From Aphrocallistes beatrix (Eukaryota > Porifera > Hexactinellida > Sceptrulophora > Aphrocallistidae), in the NCBI GenBank assembly GCA_963281255.1, contig OY725503.1, forward strand, positions 3,534,001 through 3,598,000: DNA of 64,000 nt, in the 5' to 3' direction. The number at the start of each line of letters is the position of its first letter. The first letter of the stretch is position 1. Made by a program: the position numbers and the translations under genes. Below are positions 19,908-30,248 of the stretch, in pieces. A model generated the notes under the pieces. The model did no database searches, was not told the DNA's origin, and saw only the letters and a list, made by a program, of their open reading frames with translations.

Positions 19908-20603
19908 ATGTCGGGACTCAAGCTATTCGTTGACATGATCTCTCAGCCGTGTAGAGCCATCTGTCTCCTGCTGGAGATTAACAACATTCCTTACACGAAA
20001 GAGGTTGTCAACCTGGGTAAAGGCCAGCAGTTCACTAACGCAGAACTACAGAGTGTGAATCCTAACTGTAAAGTTCCAACCTTGAAAGAGGGGACATTTT
20101 CGCTGTACGAGAGTGGAGCCATCCTCCGATATCTCTGCTCCTCTCGCAAACTACCGGATCACTGGTACCCACAGGAGCTGAAGACGAGGGCTAAGGTGGA
20201 TCAGTACCTGGACTGGCACCATTCTACCATCCGGTTTGGATCTTCTGGTTGGTTTTTTAGCCAACACATGTTGAAGAAACCGGTAACACATCCTCGGATA
20301 GTCGAGAGCAAAAAGCTTCTAATTAAGAGCTTGGACATTCTAAACGACCACACTTTGAAGGACAGTGAGTTCATAGCAGGAGACAAGATCTCCATCGCAG
20401 ACCTTCAGGCAGTGTGTGAGCTGACACAGCACTGGATGGTACAGAAGAATGTGTATGCTGGCTATCCCAATATAGAGAAGTGGGTGGGTGCTTGTCTGAG
20501 GGAGCTACAACCACAGTTTGATGAGGTGCACGCCCTCTTATACAAGGTTAGGGACAAACAGATATTCGGAGTGGATTCGGAACCGCTTAAATCGAAGTTA
20601 TAA
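19908..20603 (+). CDS. Theta-class glutathione S-transferase 2
   Basis: Tandem paralog of the gene at 19027-19722 with the same length and motifs: Ser12 in SQPCRA, KVPTLK, ESGAILRYL, RAKVDQYLDWHHSTIR and FIAGDKISIADLQAV. Changes are spread over residues 36-50 and 110-150. The second set lies in the helical domain that forms the hydrophobic substrate site, so substrate range may differ (inference). The block TCCATTAGCTGTAGCAC before the ATG is shared with GST 1, so the duplication included promoter-proximal sequence. A poly(A)-signal-like AATAAA lies near 20725. Confidence 0.95.
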   Translation: MSGLKLFVDMISQPCRAICLLLEINNIPYTKEVVNLGKGQQFTNAELQSVNPNCKVPTLKEGTFSLYESGAILRYLCSSRKLPDHWYPQELKTRAKVDQYLDWHHSTIRFGSSGWFFSQHMLKKPVTHPRIVESKKLLIKSLDILNDHTLKDSEFIAGDKISIADLQAVCELTQHWMVQKNVYAGYPNIEKWVGACLRELQPQFDEVHALLYKVRDKQIFGVDSEPLKSKL

Positions 20604-20999
20604 ACCCCCATTTTATTATTACGTTATTGAGGAATTCGTTAAGCTTTATATTGCATTTTGTATAGATACGTATCGAGATTCCATTAGTTACCACCTTACC
20701 ACCTTGTCCATTGTGAACATGTAGTAATAAATTATATTTAATTCCAAGTTGAAACAATGTCTAATAACTGAAAGTGCATAGCTGTGGCAAAGCTGTCATA
20801 CATTAAACTGCCTGCAGATTGAAACCTAGATGCGAAATAGTAGAAATGGGAAATGGGTCAATATATACAAACTCTTAAAAGTGTCGGAATTGAGAGGAAG
20901 TGTTTCGCATGTTTTCTCGATTGGACTTTGACGCAGTACTTACTTGGAATTAGAACATTCAAACTGTTGAGTAGCTACTAGCACTACCTCCTATCCTAC
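20604..20999. other. Convergent 3' flanks of GST 2 and sestrin
   Basis: AT-rich sequence with polyadenylation-like AATAAA near 20725. No gene or repeat seen. Confidence 0.5.
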
Positions 21000-22556
21000 C
21001 TACTCAAAACTATAATTTTGGTAAGCCCGTAACGCGTACAAGATCTCTGCTTTTTGCCGTCCCTCCATAAGGATGATGTTGATATGGATCTTCTCTGTGT
21101 ATTCGAACGGGTCAAGTTTATCGAACTCTTCCTGCCCGAATAGAAACGGGTAGTAGGTTATCTTCTTGATGGGAATACGTATGTCTTTGATGAGTTGGGT
21201 GATGTTCTTGTACTTGTAGTCTTCGTAAAAGTGTCCGAGTAGGCACTGAGTATAGCGTTTCAGTCCGAGTCTGATTTCGGAAGTGTTGTCACAGTCCACC
21301 GGTCCAACTTTCCCGTAGGTGAGCGCGTCCCCCATCTTGAACTCATCGTCTACAATCCTCTCCGTGCCGTCCTGGCACATTCTCTGCAGCAGTGAGTATC
21401 CGTGTTCCAGCCAGTTATACTCAGCAGCGCGGCAAATCCCTTCATCGTGGATTCCCTCTTCAGGCTTGAACTCTTCTCGCTGCAACTGCTCCTGACACAG
21501 GTAGCGCTGCAGATACGGGTGCGGCTGTAGCGAAGAGGCTGAGGGGCTAATGGGGTCAAGAGTTGCTAGAGCGATGAACTCTTTCTCCACGTCTGTCTCG
21601 TGGCAGTTGATGGCTGAGTCGATAGTTCTGAGGTTGGCGACCAGCATTTCGGCTACCTTCTTGCCCGGACCGGCCTTGGAATCAGGATCGGATTTGGCGG
21701 CGAGCGAAGCGATCTTTGAGAGTGGGTGGTCGTTCTCGAGCTTGATACCGCAGCCTAGCGCCAGTTGAGACAGGGAGTGGTAGCGGGAGAGGATCAGGAA
21801 GGCGTGCACGATCTGTTGGAAGCTCCATCGATTGTCTGGGACTGGGTCGTTCACGAGTTGGCTGACATGCTTCTTTTCCAGTTTCCAAGGAGCGGTGGCG
21901 AGAATTCTGTTCACTTCTTCCAACTTTCGGAGCTTTGTTGGAATATTCTGCAGTCCTTCCAGCCAGGAGAGAGGCCCCTTCTGATCCAGGAAATTCATTT
22001 CCTCCAGGGTGACCAGATAGAGACAACCCTGGGATGCTGCAGCCATAATGGCGATATAGTGTCGCCAATGGGCTGGGAGCACGTTACTCCCGTACATGAT
22101 CTGCTTGTGCGCTTGGAGGAACACGTTCAGGAACTTGGGATGGTAGCCGAGAAGGTAGATGAGGTTAGATACCCGCGACTCCATTTCAAATGCATCCATG
22201 AAACACTCATACGGATCTGTCGTCTCAGAGGCTTGTGACTGTTCACTTATTTTTGAGTGTTTTGTGTCTTCGTAGAACCTAGAAGGTTGGTCGAGTTTTT
22301 TGGTAATGATTTCATACTTAGATTGTAATGCTGTCTTTATTTCTTCCAAGTTCCCCACGATGTCTGAGTTCTTCAGTCTGTAGAACATGGTGCTCAGTTC
22401 AGGAAGAAATTTGTCGTGTAATTCTGCAAAAAGCAACTCCTTACCACTCGAGTCCAATCCTGACATGGATTGCACCAGATTGAGGAGAGATTCTGTTTTA
22501 GAACTGCGCGTTGTTTGCAGCGAGGATAAAATAGAAGCGATTTGATCTGGATTCAT
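21000..22556 (-). CDS. SESN: Sestrin, stress-inducible regulator of TORC1
   Basis: Sestrins bind GATOR2, sense leucine in vertebrates and have an AhpD-like N-terminal domain with weak peroxidase activity. The 518-residue protein has the conserved WRHYIAIMAAA helix (about 164-174) followed by Cys178 and Tyr180, matching Cys125 and Tyr127 of human SESN2. The residue aligned with SESN2 His132 is Glu185. The C-terminal half has the family segments LRKLEEVNRILATAPW, SLSQLALGCGI, YEDYKYKNITQLI and the ending ILYALRAYQNY. Single exon; most invertebrates have one sestrin. An inferred acceptor is not obvious before this ATG (AAAAATAAAG precedes it). Confidence 0.95.
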   Translation of the reverse strand: MNPDQIASILSSLQTTRSSKTESLLNLVQSMSGLDSSGKELLFAELHDKFLPELSTMFYRLKNSDIVGNLEEIKTALQSKYEIITKKLDQPSRFYEDTKHSKISEQSQASETTDPYECFMDAFEMESRVSNLIYLLGYHPKFLNVFLQAHKQIMYGSNVLPAHWRHYIAIMAAASQGCLYLVTLEEMNFLDQKGPLSWLEGLQNIPTKLRKLEEVNRILATAPWKLEKKHVSQLVNDPVPDNRWSFQQIVHAFLILSRYHSLSQLALGCGIKLENDHPLSKIASLAAKSDPDSKAGPGKKVAEMLVANLRTIDSAINCHETDVEKEFIALATLDPISPSASSLQPHPYLQRYLCQEQLQREEFKPEEGIHDEGICRAAEYNWLEHGYSLLQRMCQDGTERIVDDEFKMGDALTYGKVGPVDCDNTSEIRLGLKRYTQCLLGHFYEDYKYKNITQLIKDIRIPIKKITYYPFLFGQEEFDKLDPFEYTEKIHINIILMEGRQKAEILYALRAYQNYSFE

Positions 22557-25196
22557 CTTTATTTTTTTTAAAATGGATAAAAAAGAAGGGATTCGGAATT
22601 GGAGTACTTCTATGTAGTTCTCAATCTGGTTTCTATTTATACTCTGCCATTGAGACTCAGCTCTGTATTGTAAGACTAATATTTTCTTGCATAAGTAAAG
22701 GTAAATGAAAGGTCTAAATAAACGGAAGGTGTGGTTTGTTGACGTAGTTAGAATGATCTAATCAAGAGAAAAATCGTGGTGAAACCAAGCTGTCTGAAAT
22801 GTAGTGTTGAATAAAAGATGAATAAAAGATGAAATTTCGAACAAGTTGAATCGAAGATGCGAGCACAATCTCGACTTCTCATTCGAACTATGAGGGAGCA
22901 TATATTTCTTTACAAAAGACTACCTCTTTTGTAAGACGTAAAATTATAGTGCATAGTTCAACACTATGCAAGTGCTTGGATAGAATTCTCCATTCAAAAG
23001 CTTCATTGATTCTAAATTACAGATAATATTCTCGCCCAAACGTAGATAATACACTTAAAATATAAATAAATTGCAAGGATTTTGATATTGTCACGAAAGA
23101 ATGAATGGAATTGGTATGAATCTTAAAAACTATGTAAATGTGTTATTGTATGGAATATTTAATTAAAAAGTTCTGCCGAGACATAACATTGCATTGAAGA
23201 CAAGAGAGTTGCTGACTATCCAAAATTGCCTCCGAAACAAAGCTAGTCATTCGATATATGCAGTGGAATGTCTACTGATCGTTCGAAATACCCACGCATC
23301 TATCTTATTATAACAACCAACGAGGAAAAAAGGATATTGCAACGCCACAATATGTTTACATCTGTTACTCCCGATAAATCTCCTCCGCAACTCCCATGCA
23401 ATTGCTTGTCATTGTATCACAGACCTAATTTCCTTTTACATTCAATAAATTTCTTGTGTAGAGCAATATCTTCAGCCTTATACAAAAAGGAAATTAATTA
23501 TTCAGTAGAAAGGTCACGTGTACAGCTGTGTACTGTTCTGCTTACTCCATCAATTAAAATCACGATGTCGTCAAATTTGACAGTCGACGGATTATAATTG
23601 CAGTCTGCAATGGAAAACTGAAGTGTATATTTTATTAAGAATCACGTTACAAGGAGAAATGCTATATTTTTCGTGGAGATATGCCTTGTTAATTTCACTC
23701 GACGAAATCTTAGTAAGGTTGATTCACCAGATTAAAATGTGCAAATGTGGGTTGTTAAGGCATGATATAACTGAAACAATTCTAAAATTGTCCTGTTGTA
23801 AGGATCATTGTCTGCTTCTTTTATGGCATAACAATTCATCTTATTTCGATGATGCTACATATTTCTACATCGTCGAATCCTTCTCGATTACGCAAATGCC
23901 TGTACAGCTAGATCAGCTATACTGAAATTAGTAAACAAGAATTCGTCATTAGCACTTCATAAATATAGCTCTGTGGTTGTCCATGCATAAAAAATGCGTT
24001 TACACCGTCTACGAGTCCACACTGTAACATCTACATACACTATATCCATATGTTCACACCTACATTTAAAGGTGTTGGTGAGATCTCAACAGTTAATAAT
24101 ATGAGGTGTTCCACTATGTCGAATCAAACAAGATAAAGTGAATGTGTTTCATGATTTGTTGACAAATAAATACGAAAAATAACACACATCTGCCTCTGGT
24201 GTTCTTCTGGAGCTGCACTAGAGCGTATTTTCTCGTTAAGAATGTGATTCGAAACCTCCTAAGCAATTCAGAATAAACAATTATACTATCTATAAATTGT
24301 TAAATAGTTTGTTTATTAGGATAAGTGGTAAGTTTATCTGGTTCGTGTCCCCTTTGATGATATTCCATCTAATTTTATTGGATATAGTGATAATTTGGCC
24401 CAAAATTATCACTGTATCCAATATCTACTGTGTATATCAGACAGGAATACTAGCTTGCTGTGTGGAAGTATATTCTTAAATGTAGGGAGGGGCAGACTAT
24501 TCGGATTAAATTCATTGTCGGTTAAAATATAGAGTCGAAATATTTTGTTTGAGAATATTAGAAAATGTTGAGGAAATACCGTATTGCTTCGAATAAGCGC
24601 CCGGGCGCTTATTTATTTCGTGCACCCTTTAGACCCGGCGCTTATTTTTTTCATTCACTATTTTGACCCGGCGCTCTTTTTTTTGTTTACTACATTGACT
24701 GGCACTTTTATTTTTACCACAACTGAGAATGTTAGTTCTATTAAAAAAGGATAATGTAATGTTTCAAAAAGCACTTGTATCTATGCCACTACTGAGAATA
24801 CTAGTTTGATATGATGTTCAGAGAACTAAAATGCCCCGGCGTCCGACGCTTATTCGAGCCCCGGCGCTTATTTATTTCGCTCACCCTTTAGACCCGGCGC
24901 TTATTCAGGGAAATACGGTAAGCAAAGTCGACGTAATGAAATTACTCGAACAATTGGGTGAGGTATTAGGAAAGAGAACAAAACAATCAAACATTGCACA
25001 ACCCATGGCTCTATCATGAGTTACCTCTAATATTATAACTTGAAGCACCCCCTCCTTAGATTTTTTTGCTCTCATTATTACGCACTGTGAGATGTGAACA
25101 GGTCATCAACGCAATCATGACGTAAATAATTGTGTAAGTTCCTAAGATAATCAACTATTAACACAACGCTAATTGCAATAGAATGGCTCAATTACT
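22557..25196. other. Long intergenic sestrin to UTP23
   Basis: The sestrin promoter region would lie at 22557-23000. Two open frames, 23268-23597 (109 codons) and 23623-23925 (100 codons), have no recognisable domain and AT-rich codons, so they are not called. A TIR element sits at 24577-24920. Nothing else was seen. Confidence 0.45.
24577..24920. mobile_element. TIR element with ACCGTATT ends and CCCGGCGCTTATT repeats
   Basis: Left end TACCGTATTGCTTCGAATAA and right end TTATTCAGGGAAATACGGTA are inverted copies. The motif GACCCGGCGCTTATT recurs several times in one orientation near both ends. About 344 bp, non-coding. The TA at each outer edge may be a target duplication or part of the inverted repeat. 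Confidence 0.75.
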
Positions 25197-25952
25197 CTAA
25201 GTGCACTCTTTGGAACTATCCAAATTGTTCAATACAGTTCTTGCTTTCTGCTTCATCTTACGTTTCCGTCTCTGTTTACTTCTAACACTTACTTCATTCC
25301 GATTTTCTACCAAATTCGTATTTTTCTTGCTTGATATACGAGAGAGTGGGTTCGGGCCTTTACGGACTTTTCTTCCGCGTTTTTTGACACCTATTTCATT
25401 CATGGGTAACTGCGCCTTCAGTCCTCTGATGGTACTCTTAGTGCCTGCGGAAGGTAGCAGTTTGGAGGATTCTATTTGCTGTGTACGTAATTTAGTCTGT
25501 GTAGATGGAGCTTCTAGCACCAGGGTGTTGTTAGCTAGTGTTAGGATTGGAGTGCCAGGGACGCTCCTTCCTCGACTCCGTAGGTCCCGGTCCAAGGTCG
25601 CCAGCATGTAACGCTTCCTGTTCTCTTCCCCGATCAAACTCAGAAAGCAGTCTGCTATCCCATTTACTGTCTCGTGACTGCATTTAAGGCATTTATACTG
25701 TTTGAGGATGTGGAGACCTCCTCGGAATGGCTCCCCAAGAAAATCGATCTCTTTCAAGGCACATTTCGTAGTGAACAGTTTGACTGAAGCAGAAAGGTAA
25801 TTTGACAACTGCTCGCGAATATTTATTTTATGCTCCAGGGCGGACTGACAGAATGTCCCGTCTATTAATATCTGAAAGGGTTCGTGGAAGTTAAAAGTTG
25901 TCCTTAATAGTTGCAAAACACGCTTGGCTTGTTTCTTCCGTTTATATTTCAT
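25197..25952 (-). CDS. UTP23: UTP23, small-subunit processome PIN-domain protein
   Basis: A nucleolar protein of 18S rRNA processing that binds snR30/U17. The 251-residue protein begins MKYKRKKQAKRVLQLLRTTF, like human MKITRQKHAKKHLGFFRNNF. EPFQILIDGTFCQSAL contains the PIN-domain aspartate Asp31, and ATLDRDL contains Asp121. The zinc-binding CxxC-x-H type cluster is Cys88, Cys91, His93 and Cys102. The Lys/Arg-rich tail includes KGPNPLSRISSKK, matching human SGPNPLSCLKKKK, which is a UTP23 signature. Single exon. An AATTAG acceptor-like site lies 13 nt before the ATG. Confidence 0.95.
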   Translation of the reverse strand: MKYKRKKQAKRVLQLLRTTFNFHEPFQILIDGTFCQSALEHKINIREQLSNYLSASVKLFTTKCALKEIDFLGEPFRGGLHILKQYKCLKCSHETVNGIADCFLSLIGEENRKRYMLATLDRDLRSRGRSVPGTPILTLANNTLVLEAPSTQTKLRTQQIESSKLLPSAGTKSTIRGLKAQLPMNEIGVKKRGRKVRKGPNPLSRISSKKNTNLVENRNEVSVRSKQRRKRKMKQKARTVLNNLDSSKECT

Positions 25953-27432
25953 TTGAAAACGTAACTAATTGCAGAACTGGGCGAAAACTCCGATAAAAAG
26001 TGCAATACAAATATTTAATTTAGAAAATTGTAAATTTTTAAAAAAATTATTTTATTCAAGACATTTCAGGAAGATGAAATTTTATAATTAAAATTAGTTG
26101 AGTTTATATTGAAATCAGAGGAGTAGCGAGGGTGCGGCAAATGTGTCCAAGGCCTCAACCAAATAATTGTGTGCCACATCCTAAAATTCAGTCGGCTACG
26201 TCTCTAATTGAATTGCACGTGTATTCCGCACGTGTCTAACAAATAATATCACTTTTTATCATAAATATTTACTCTTAATATGGCTTTGATTGAAGTTAAT
26301 CAAGTCAGAATATTGCAGGCTATTTCTGCTTACTGACACATTCTTCATCACGCTTATGCTCCTCCTCCATAGATGCTGCTGCAACAGAAAGCCCAACACA
26401 CACATGTGAACATCTGTATTAGGATAGTAAAACAAATATTTGGAGCTAGAAATGGGATACATATGTATAAAGTAGAAGCTGTGTAATTTGAGGAGTAATG
26501 CATCAACAGAACAGAGCAGTTTATATAAATGATCTAAAAATATGACTCAACAGCTACTCCCATCCTTAAAACCAATTAAAACTTGGAGGTCGACAAAAGG
26601 TCATGAATGTAGTAAATTGATCAGGCAATATAATCGTTTGTGTTTACAAGGCAAAATCTATAGTCAATCATTGTAATGTTGTCTGAAAACATATCACGCC
26701 ATTGATTCAAAGTAATGGTGAAATTATATCTTAATTGAAACTGTTGAAGAGGTGGGCTTAACTTATGTAAGATAGCCGATTGCCTCATCACATACTACAA
26801 TATCATCCCTTCCTACATTGTTTAGCTGGGAAGTTGATTATAAAATGTAAATCCGTAATTGTAGAAATCTAACTAAGTTGTCAAATTATTTTAAATTGTA
26901 TGACATTCTGACAAGAAATTCAAATTCATCAAATTCGAGTTGTTTCGGGTAAGAAATCCTTAAAAAATAAACCAAGTTAGGATTCTCATCGAAAATCCAT
27001 TAAGAACCTATATCTACAGTCTAGAGCACTAAAAGAATTGGTTGTCTTCCCAAACCCAGTCATTGTTAGTTATAATCATCGAACAGATAGTGAATTGATG
27101 AGTTTTAATTAAGGTGAAAAGGAACTGAAACTCAGAATATGTTACAAATGTGACGTAACCAACTTGATTCTAGATCGCTCGGGGAAAATACATTGCTCAA
27201 CTTGTCTTGTACATAAATATGACAAAATACACTTGCATTCCAATATCTGTGGAGTAGAATAATAATAGCATGGAAAATGAATACGATGCCATATTAGAAG
27301 TGTCAATTTGTCATATTAGTTTACCCGAAGTAGGTTAATGGGAAAATGTAGAATGGACAGTATCGCATAAAATGCATAAAACACCTGAAATGGAATTAAA
27401 TTTCGCAGGGTAAGGGGCGAAAATAATAAGAA
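25953..27432. other. Intergenic UTP23 to the bZIP cluster
   Basis: AT-rich, 1.5 kb, with no convincing open frame, tandem repeat or inverted repeat that I could see. A TTTCGCAG acceptor-like site lies near 27408, upstream of the first bZIP gene. Confidence 0.5.
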
Positions 27433-27801
27433 ATGGAAAAACCATCCATGCAGCAGGAAGAGCTAAATGCTATTTTACGAGACGATTGGAGAGAACAAGC
27501 AAGCAGCTCTCTACTAAAATTGATTGATCGGAAAAAGTTGAGTCTCCTCTCTACGAAGGAGATAAAGGAATTATTGAATGGGAATTCTCCCCCCCAAGAG
27601 CTAGCCGCAGTACTGAACATGAAAACTCAGATAAGCAACAAAAAAGCGTATAGGGACTACAAACGAAGAGAGAAGAAGGAGCAGTCCCAGCTGTCTCGTA
27701 AGATAGAAACTATGCACCTGGAAAAGAAGAGATTGATAGATGAGCGATCTTCTCTCATGACTGACATACTCTTTTATCAAGAATACTTCGCCTCGCAATA
27801 A
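27433..27801 (+). CDS. Small divergent bZIP protein, Maf-like layout
   Basis: A 122-residue protein that looks like a reduced transcription factor. Residues 38-62 (LLSTKEIKELLNG, then LAAVLNMK) resemble the extended homology region before Maf basic regions. The basic region is at about 69-82 (NKKAYRDYKRREKK), followed by a leucine-zipper-like coil to about 115. The canonical bZIP core NxxAAxxCR is changed to N-K-K-A-Y-R-D-Y-K, so DNA specificity is uncertain. It has no activation domain, as in small Mafs. Two related genes on the other strand follow at 28077 and 29886, and a remnant of this gene's 3' end is at 29141-29180. Confidence 0.6.
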   Translation: MEKPSMQQEELNAILRDDWREQASSSLLKLIDRKKLSLLSTKEIKELLNGNSPPQELAAVLNMKTQISNKKAYRDYKRREKKEQSQLSRKIETMHLEKKRLIDERSSLMTDILFYQEYFASQ

Positions 27802-28076
27802 TTATAAAGCAAACTGGACACAAGCAGGACCGAGTAACTACATGTAGCAGCTTTTAACTACAACGCTGGTGTACCAGCTCGCAGCTTTTGATAATTCTGC
27901 GTTCTTTATTAAAGAGCTGAGCGTTAAATATATTGATTGATACGTCGTATTTTACAAATGCAAAATATATAGTACTTTGAGAATTTTCTCACAGTTGCAA
28001 TATTGCTGCTTTAATCAATGTGAATTCAATGGACAGAGTACATGCAACGCGCTAATAAGCAAATTTATCTAAATAA

Positions 28077-28457
28077 TCAATTTTTGAAGGAGCAGTTTGG
28101 GATTGCAGAGCTCTTAAGCTGAGAAATTTCGCTTTGCAAAGCTTGTTTTTCGCGAAGCAGATCTTGGCGTTTGCTCCTAAGAGCCTGGAGCTCGAGTTCA
28201 AAGTATTTTTCACGCTGCCTATATTTATTATAAGCAATTTGCTTGCTGGTCTTCGTCTTGAAGTTGAGAATTCTAGACTCCTCGCTCTTGCTTAAGAGTG
28301 AAGTTGCCCGCTTTATCTTCTCAGTTGAAGTGTTATGCACCTTCTGTTGGTCTAGCAACGCCTCTAGTGAAGTCACTCCTTTGCTCCTCAGCTGACGCCA
28401 ATCATTCTGAAGAATGTTTTCTATGCACATGAAGCGTTCATGTGTAAGCTCACACAT
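28077..28457 (-). CDS. Small divergent bZIP protein, paralog A
   Basis: A 126-residue protein with a helical N-terminus (ENILQNDWRQLRSKG), an EHR-like segment (STEKIKRATSLLSKSEESRI, about 43-63), a basic region at 71-84 (SKQIAYNKYRQREK) and an amphipathic coil with heptad Leu to about 115. The usual invariant Asn is Ser71. Its promoter-proximal block 28458-28545 is nearly identical to 30249-30340 before paralog B and contains TATAAATA on the coding strand (28491-28498), about 35 nt from the ATG. It may act as a dimer partner of the neighbouring bZIPs; this is inferred from co-location. Confidence 0.6.
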   Translation of the reverse strand: MCELTHERFMCIENILQNDWRQLRSKGVTSLEALLDQQKVHNTSTEKIKRATSLLSKSEESRILNFKTKTSKQIAYNKYRQREKYFELELQALRSKRQDLLREKQALQSEISQLKSSAIPNCSFKN

Positions 28458-28889
28458 TGTAATATCCGATTTACCCGGTCACCATGCAGATATTTATAAA
28501 GATTGAAGATCAAAATCAGCCAACCTAATATTGTCACCTTTTTATTTTTTATACCTTCACACATGCAAAATTTCATCTTTTTCTGAGTGTTTAACATCAC
28601 AATTAATTACTAAATTTAATATCATACTACGGCTAGTGCAAACTTGTAATGGATTGTATGAATAGAATGAGTCACATTTGAATTAGTGAAAGTTAGAATA
28701 TTTATTTGTTGCAATTTTAATTCAATCTAATAAACAATTGAAGGGATGGTCCAATTCTAATTAAAGACTTAGACAAAATTCAATTTTTTTCTAGTAATCC
28801 CAATAGGGTAGTTTAATAAAGTTCAGTGTTCTACATTAGTTTACTGTCAGGGTTAAATAGACATTACACTGTTGAGGTGCAGTATAACC

Positions 28890-29130
28890 AGGAATGGTAG
28901 AAATTGACAGGTAAACTTTTATTAATCTCCTCGCAAATTACATCGACAGCTTTCCCAGCTCTAAGTTTAATGCGTTGTTATCTGAAAGTCAGTCCTGTAA
29001 TCAGGATTCTTTTTTCCAGGGTTTTCCAGGGTCCCAGCAACTATCTGTTCGCACTTGTGCTTCTATGTTCCAAGCCTTTTCAGTTGGTCCTATAACTCTC
29101 CTGCGGAGATTGCAGAGTCTAGGTCCATTT
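28890..29130 (-). pseudogene. Decayed 3' fragment of CIP2A
   Basis: The stretch from about 29010 to 29130 aligns with 31019-31140 of the intact CIP2A gene. Shared words include TATCTGTT, TTGTGCTTCT-like and GAGATTGCAGAG, with scattered indels. The flank before it also aligns in order with the CIP2A 3' end. Frame is lost. It is the left-over of a tandem duplication of the bZIP-CIP2A unit. Confidence 0.65.
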
Positions 29131-29140
29131 CCAGCTTGTT

Positions 29141-29180
29141 ATTAAGAATACTTCCTCGCAATATTATAAACCAAACTGCA
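29141..29180 (+). pseudogene. Remnant of the plus-strand bZIP gene 3' end
   Basis: GAATACTTCCTCGCAATATT and the bases that follow match 27780-27825, the last codons and 3' flank of the bZIP gene at 27433. Only about 40 bp remain. Confidence 0.55.
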
Positions 29181-29335
29181 CACAAGCTATTCATTGTCAC
29201 TCACTTAAAATGCCACTCAACCACCTCTTCATTCATAAATGCCTCTTTCACAGTCTTTGGCTAATATTCTCAACTCAAAATGCTGCTCTTCCCTCTCTGT
29301 TTACATATATTTCATTGAAATGGTGGACAATTGTG

Positions 29336-29447
29336 GGAGTAGGACTAACGCCTACATCTGAAAAAGTAGGACTAATGCCAAACTTAGGAGTAGGACTAAC
29401 GTCTACAAGTCAGAATTAGGATTAACGTCTACATGCGGAGTAGGACT
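29336..29447. repeat. Imperfect minisatellite, GTAGGACTAACG units
   Basis: About five diverged units of roughly 20 to 30 bp carry the core GTAGGACTAACGTCTACA. Confidence 0.65.
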
Positions 29448-29885
29448 AACGACGCGCCCCCGTCCCAGCTAGCAGATTTTGATTTATCCATGGTTTCTTA
29501 TTATGGCTTTTTTATTAAAGCGATATAGAGTGGAATTCACATTATTAGGAACTCAGGTTTTGTTCACGAAGAAGTTGTTAATACGCGAAGATGCTAATAA
29601 GGCAACAGAATTAATATAAAATCTACACTTGGGACTTGAAAATTGGTTGCTAATAGAGCAATGCTATTCATAGGGGAATTGCTAATAGGCGAACTCTACC
29701 GTATATAGATTACGTCGTATTATATACAAGTAGTTGGAACATACATATAAATGCTACTTTGGGAAATTCTCAGTTGTATTATTGCAGCTTTAATCAATGC
29801 AAATTCAAAAGACAGAGCACATGCATACAACGCGCAAATAAAGCAAATTTATCAAACTAATCAATTCTTGCAGGGTAGCTTTTGT

Positions 29886-30248
29886 CTATTTGGGATTGCA
29901 AAGTTCTTTCTTGAAAGAAGAAACTTCGCTTTGCAAAGCTTCTTTTTCGCTACGCAGATCTTGCCGAATGATCTCAAGAGCCTGGATCTCCAACTTATCG
30001 TTTTCCTCCTCCTGTCTCCTTTTTTTATTAGAATTTTTCTTTCCTACCCTTGTCTTATAGAGTAGAATTCTAGACTCCTCGCTCTTGCTTAAGAGTGAAG
30101 TTGCTCGTTTTATTTTTTCGGTTGAAGTGTTATGCACCTTCTGTTCGTCTAGCAATGCCTCTAGTGAAGTCACTCCTTTGCTCCTCAGCTGATGCCAATC
30201 ATTCTGAAGAATGTTTTCTATGCACATGAAGCGCTCAAGCTCACACAT
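29886..30248 (-). CDS. Small divergent bZIP-like protein, paralog B
   Basis: A 120-residue paralog of the gene at 28077-28457. Residues 5-61 are nearly identical to paralog A, and the zipper is similar. The basic region is replaced, without any indel, by a Lys/Asn/Glu-rich stretch (GKKNSNKKRRQEEEN, about 69-83). No bZIP core consensus remains, so it may not bind DNA or may act as a dominant partner; that is inference. The block before the ATG is shared with paralog A and has TATAAATA on the coding strand at 30282-30289, about 34 nt from the ATG. Confidence 0.55.
   Translation of the reverse strand: MCELERFMCIENILQNDWHQLRSKGVTSLEALLDEQKVHNTSTEKIKRATSLLSKSEESRILLYKTRVGKKNSNKKRRQEEENDKLEIQALEIIRQDLRSEKEALQSEVSSFKKELCNPK

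Larger units (their letters stand above)
28458..29885. other. Duplicated spacer with decayed gene fragments
   Basis: The part 28458-28890 matches 30249-30690 (upstream of paralog B through the end of CIP2A). A decayed CIP2A fragment follows at 28890-29130 and a bZIP 3'-end remnant at 29141-29180. An imperfect minisatellite lies at 29336-29447. From about 29480 to 29885 the sequence matches the 3' flank of paralog A (27840-28076). Confidence 0.65.

Noticed and set aside
23268-23925. Two plus-strand frames of 109 and 100 codons between sestrin and UTP23
   Set aside because: AT-driven composition, no domain, no partner exon or upstream signal that I could support.
28904-29419. Three small plus-strand frames of 60-70 codons
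   Set aside because: They lie in the decayed CIP2A fragment and minisatellite; no conserved product.
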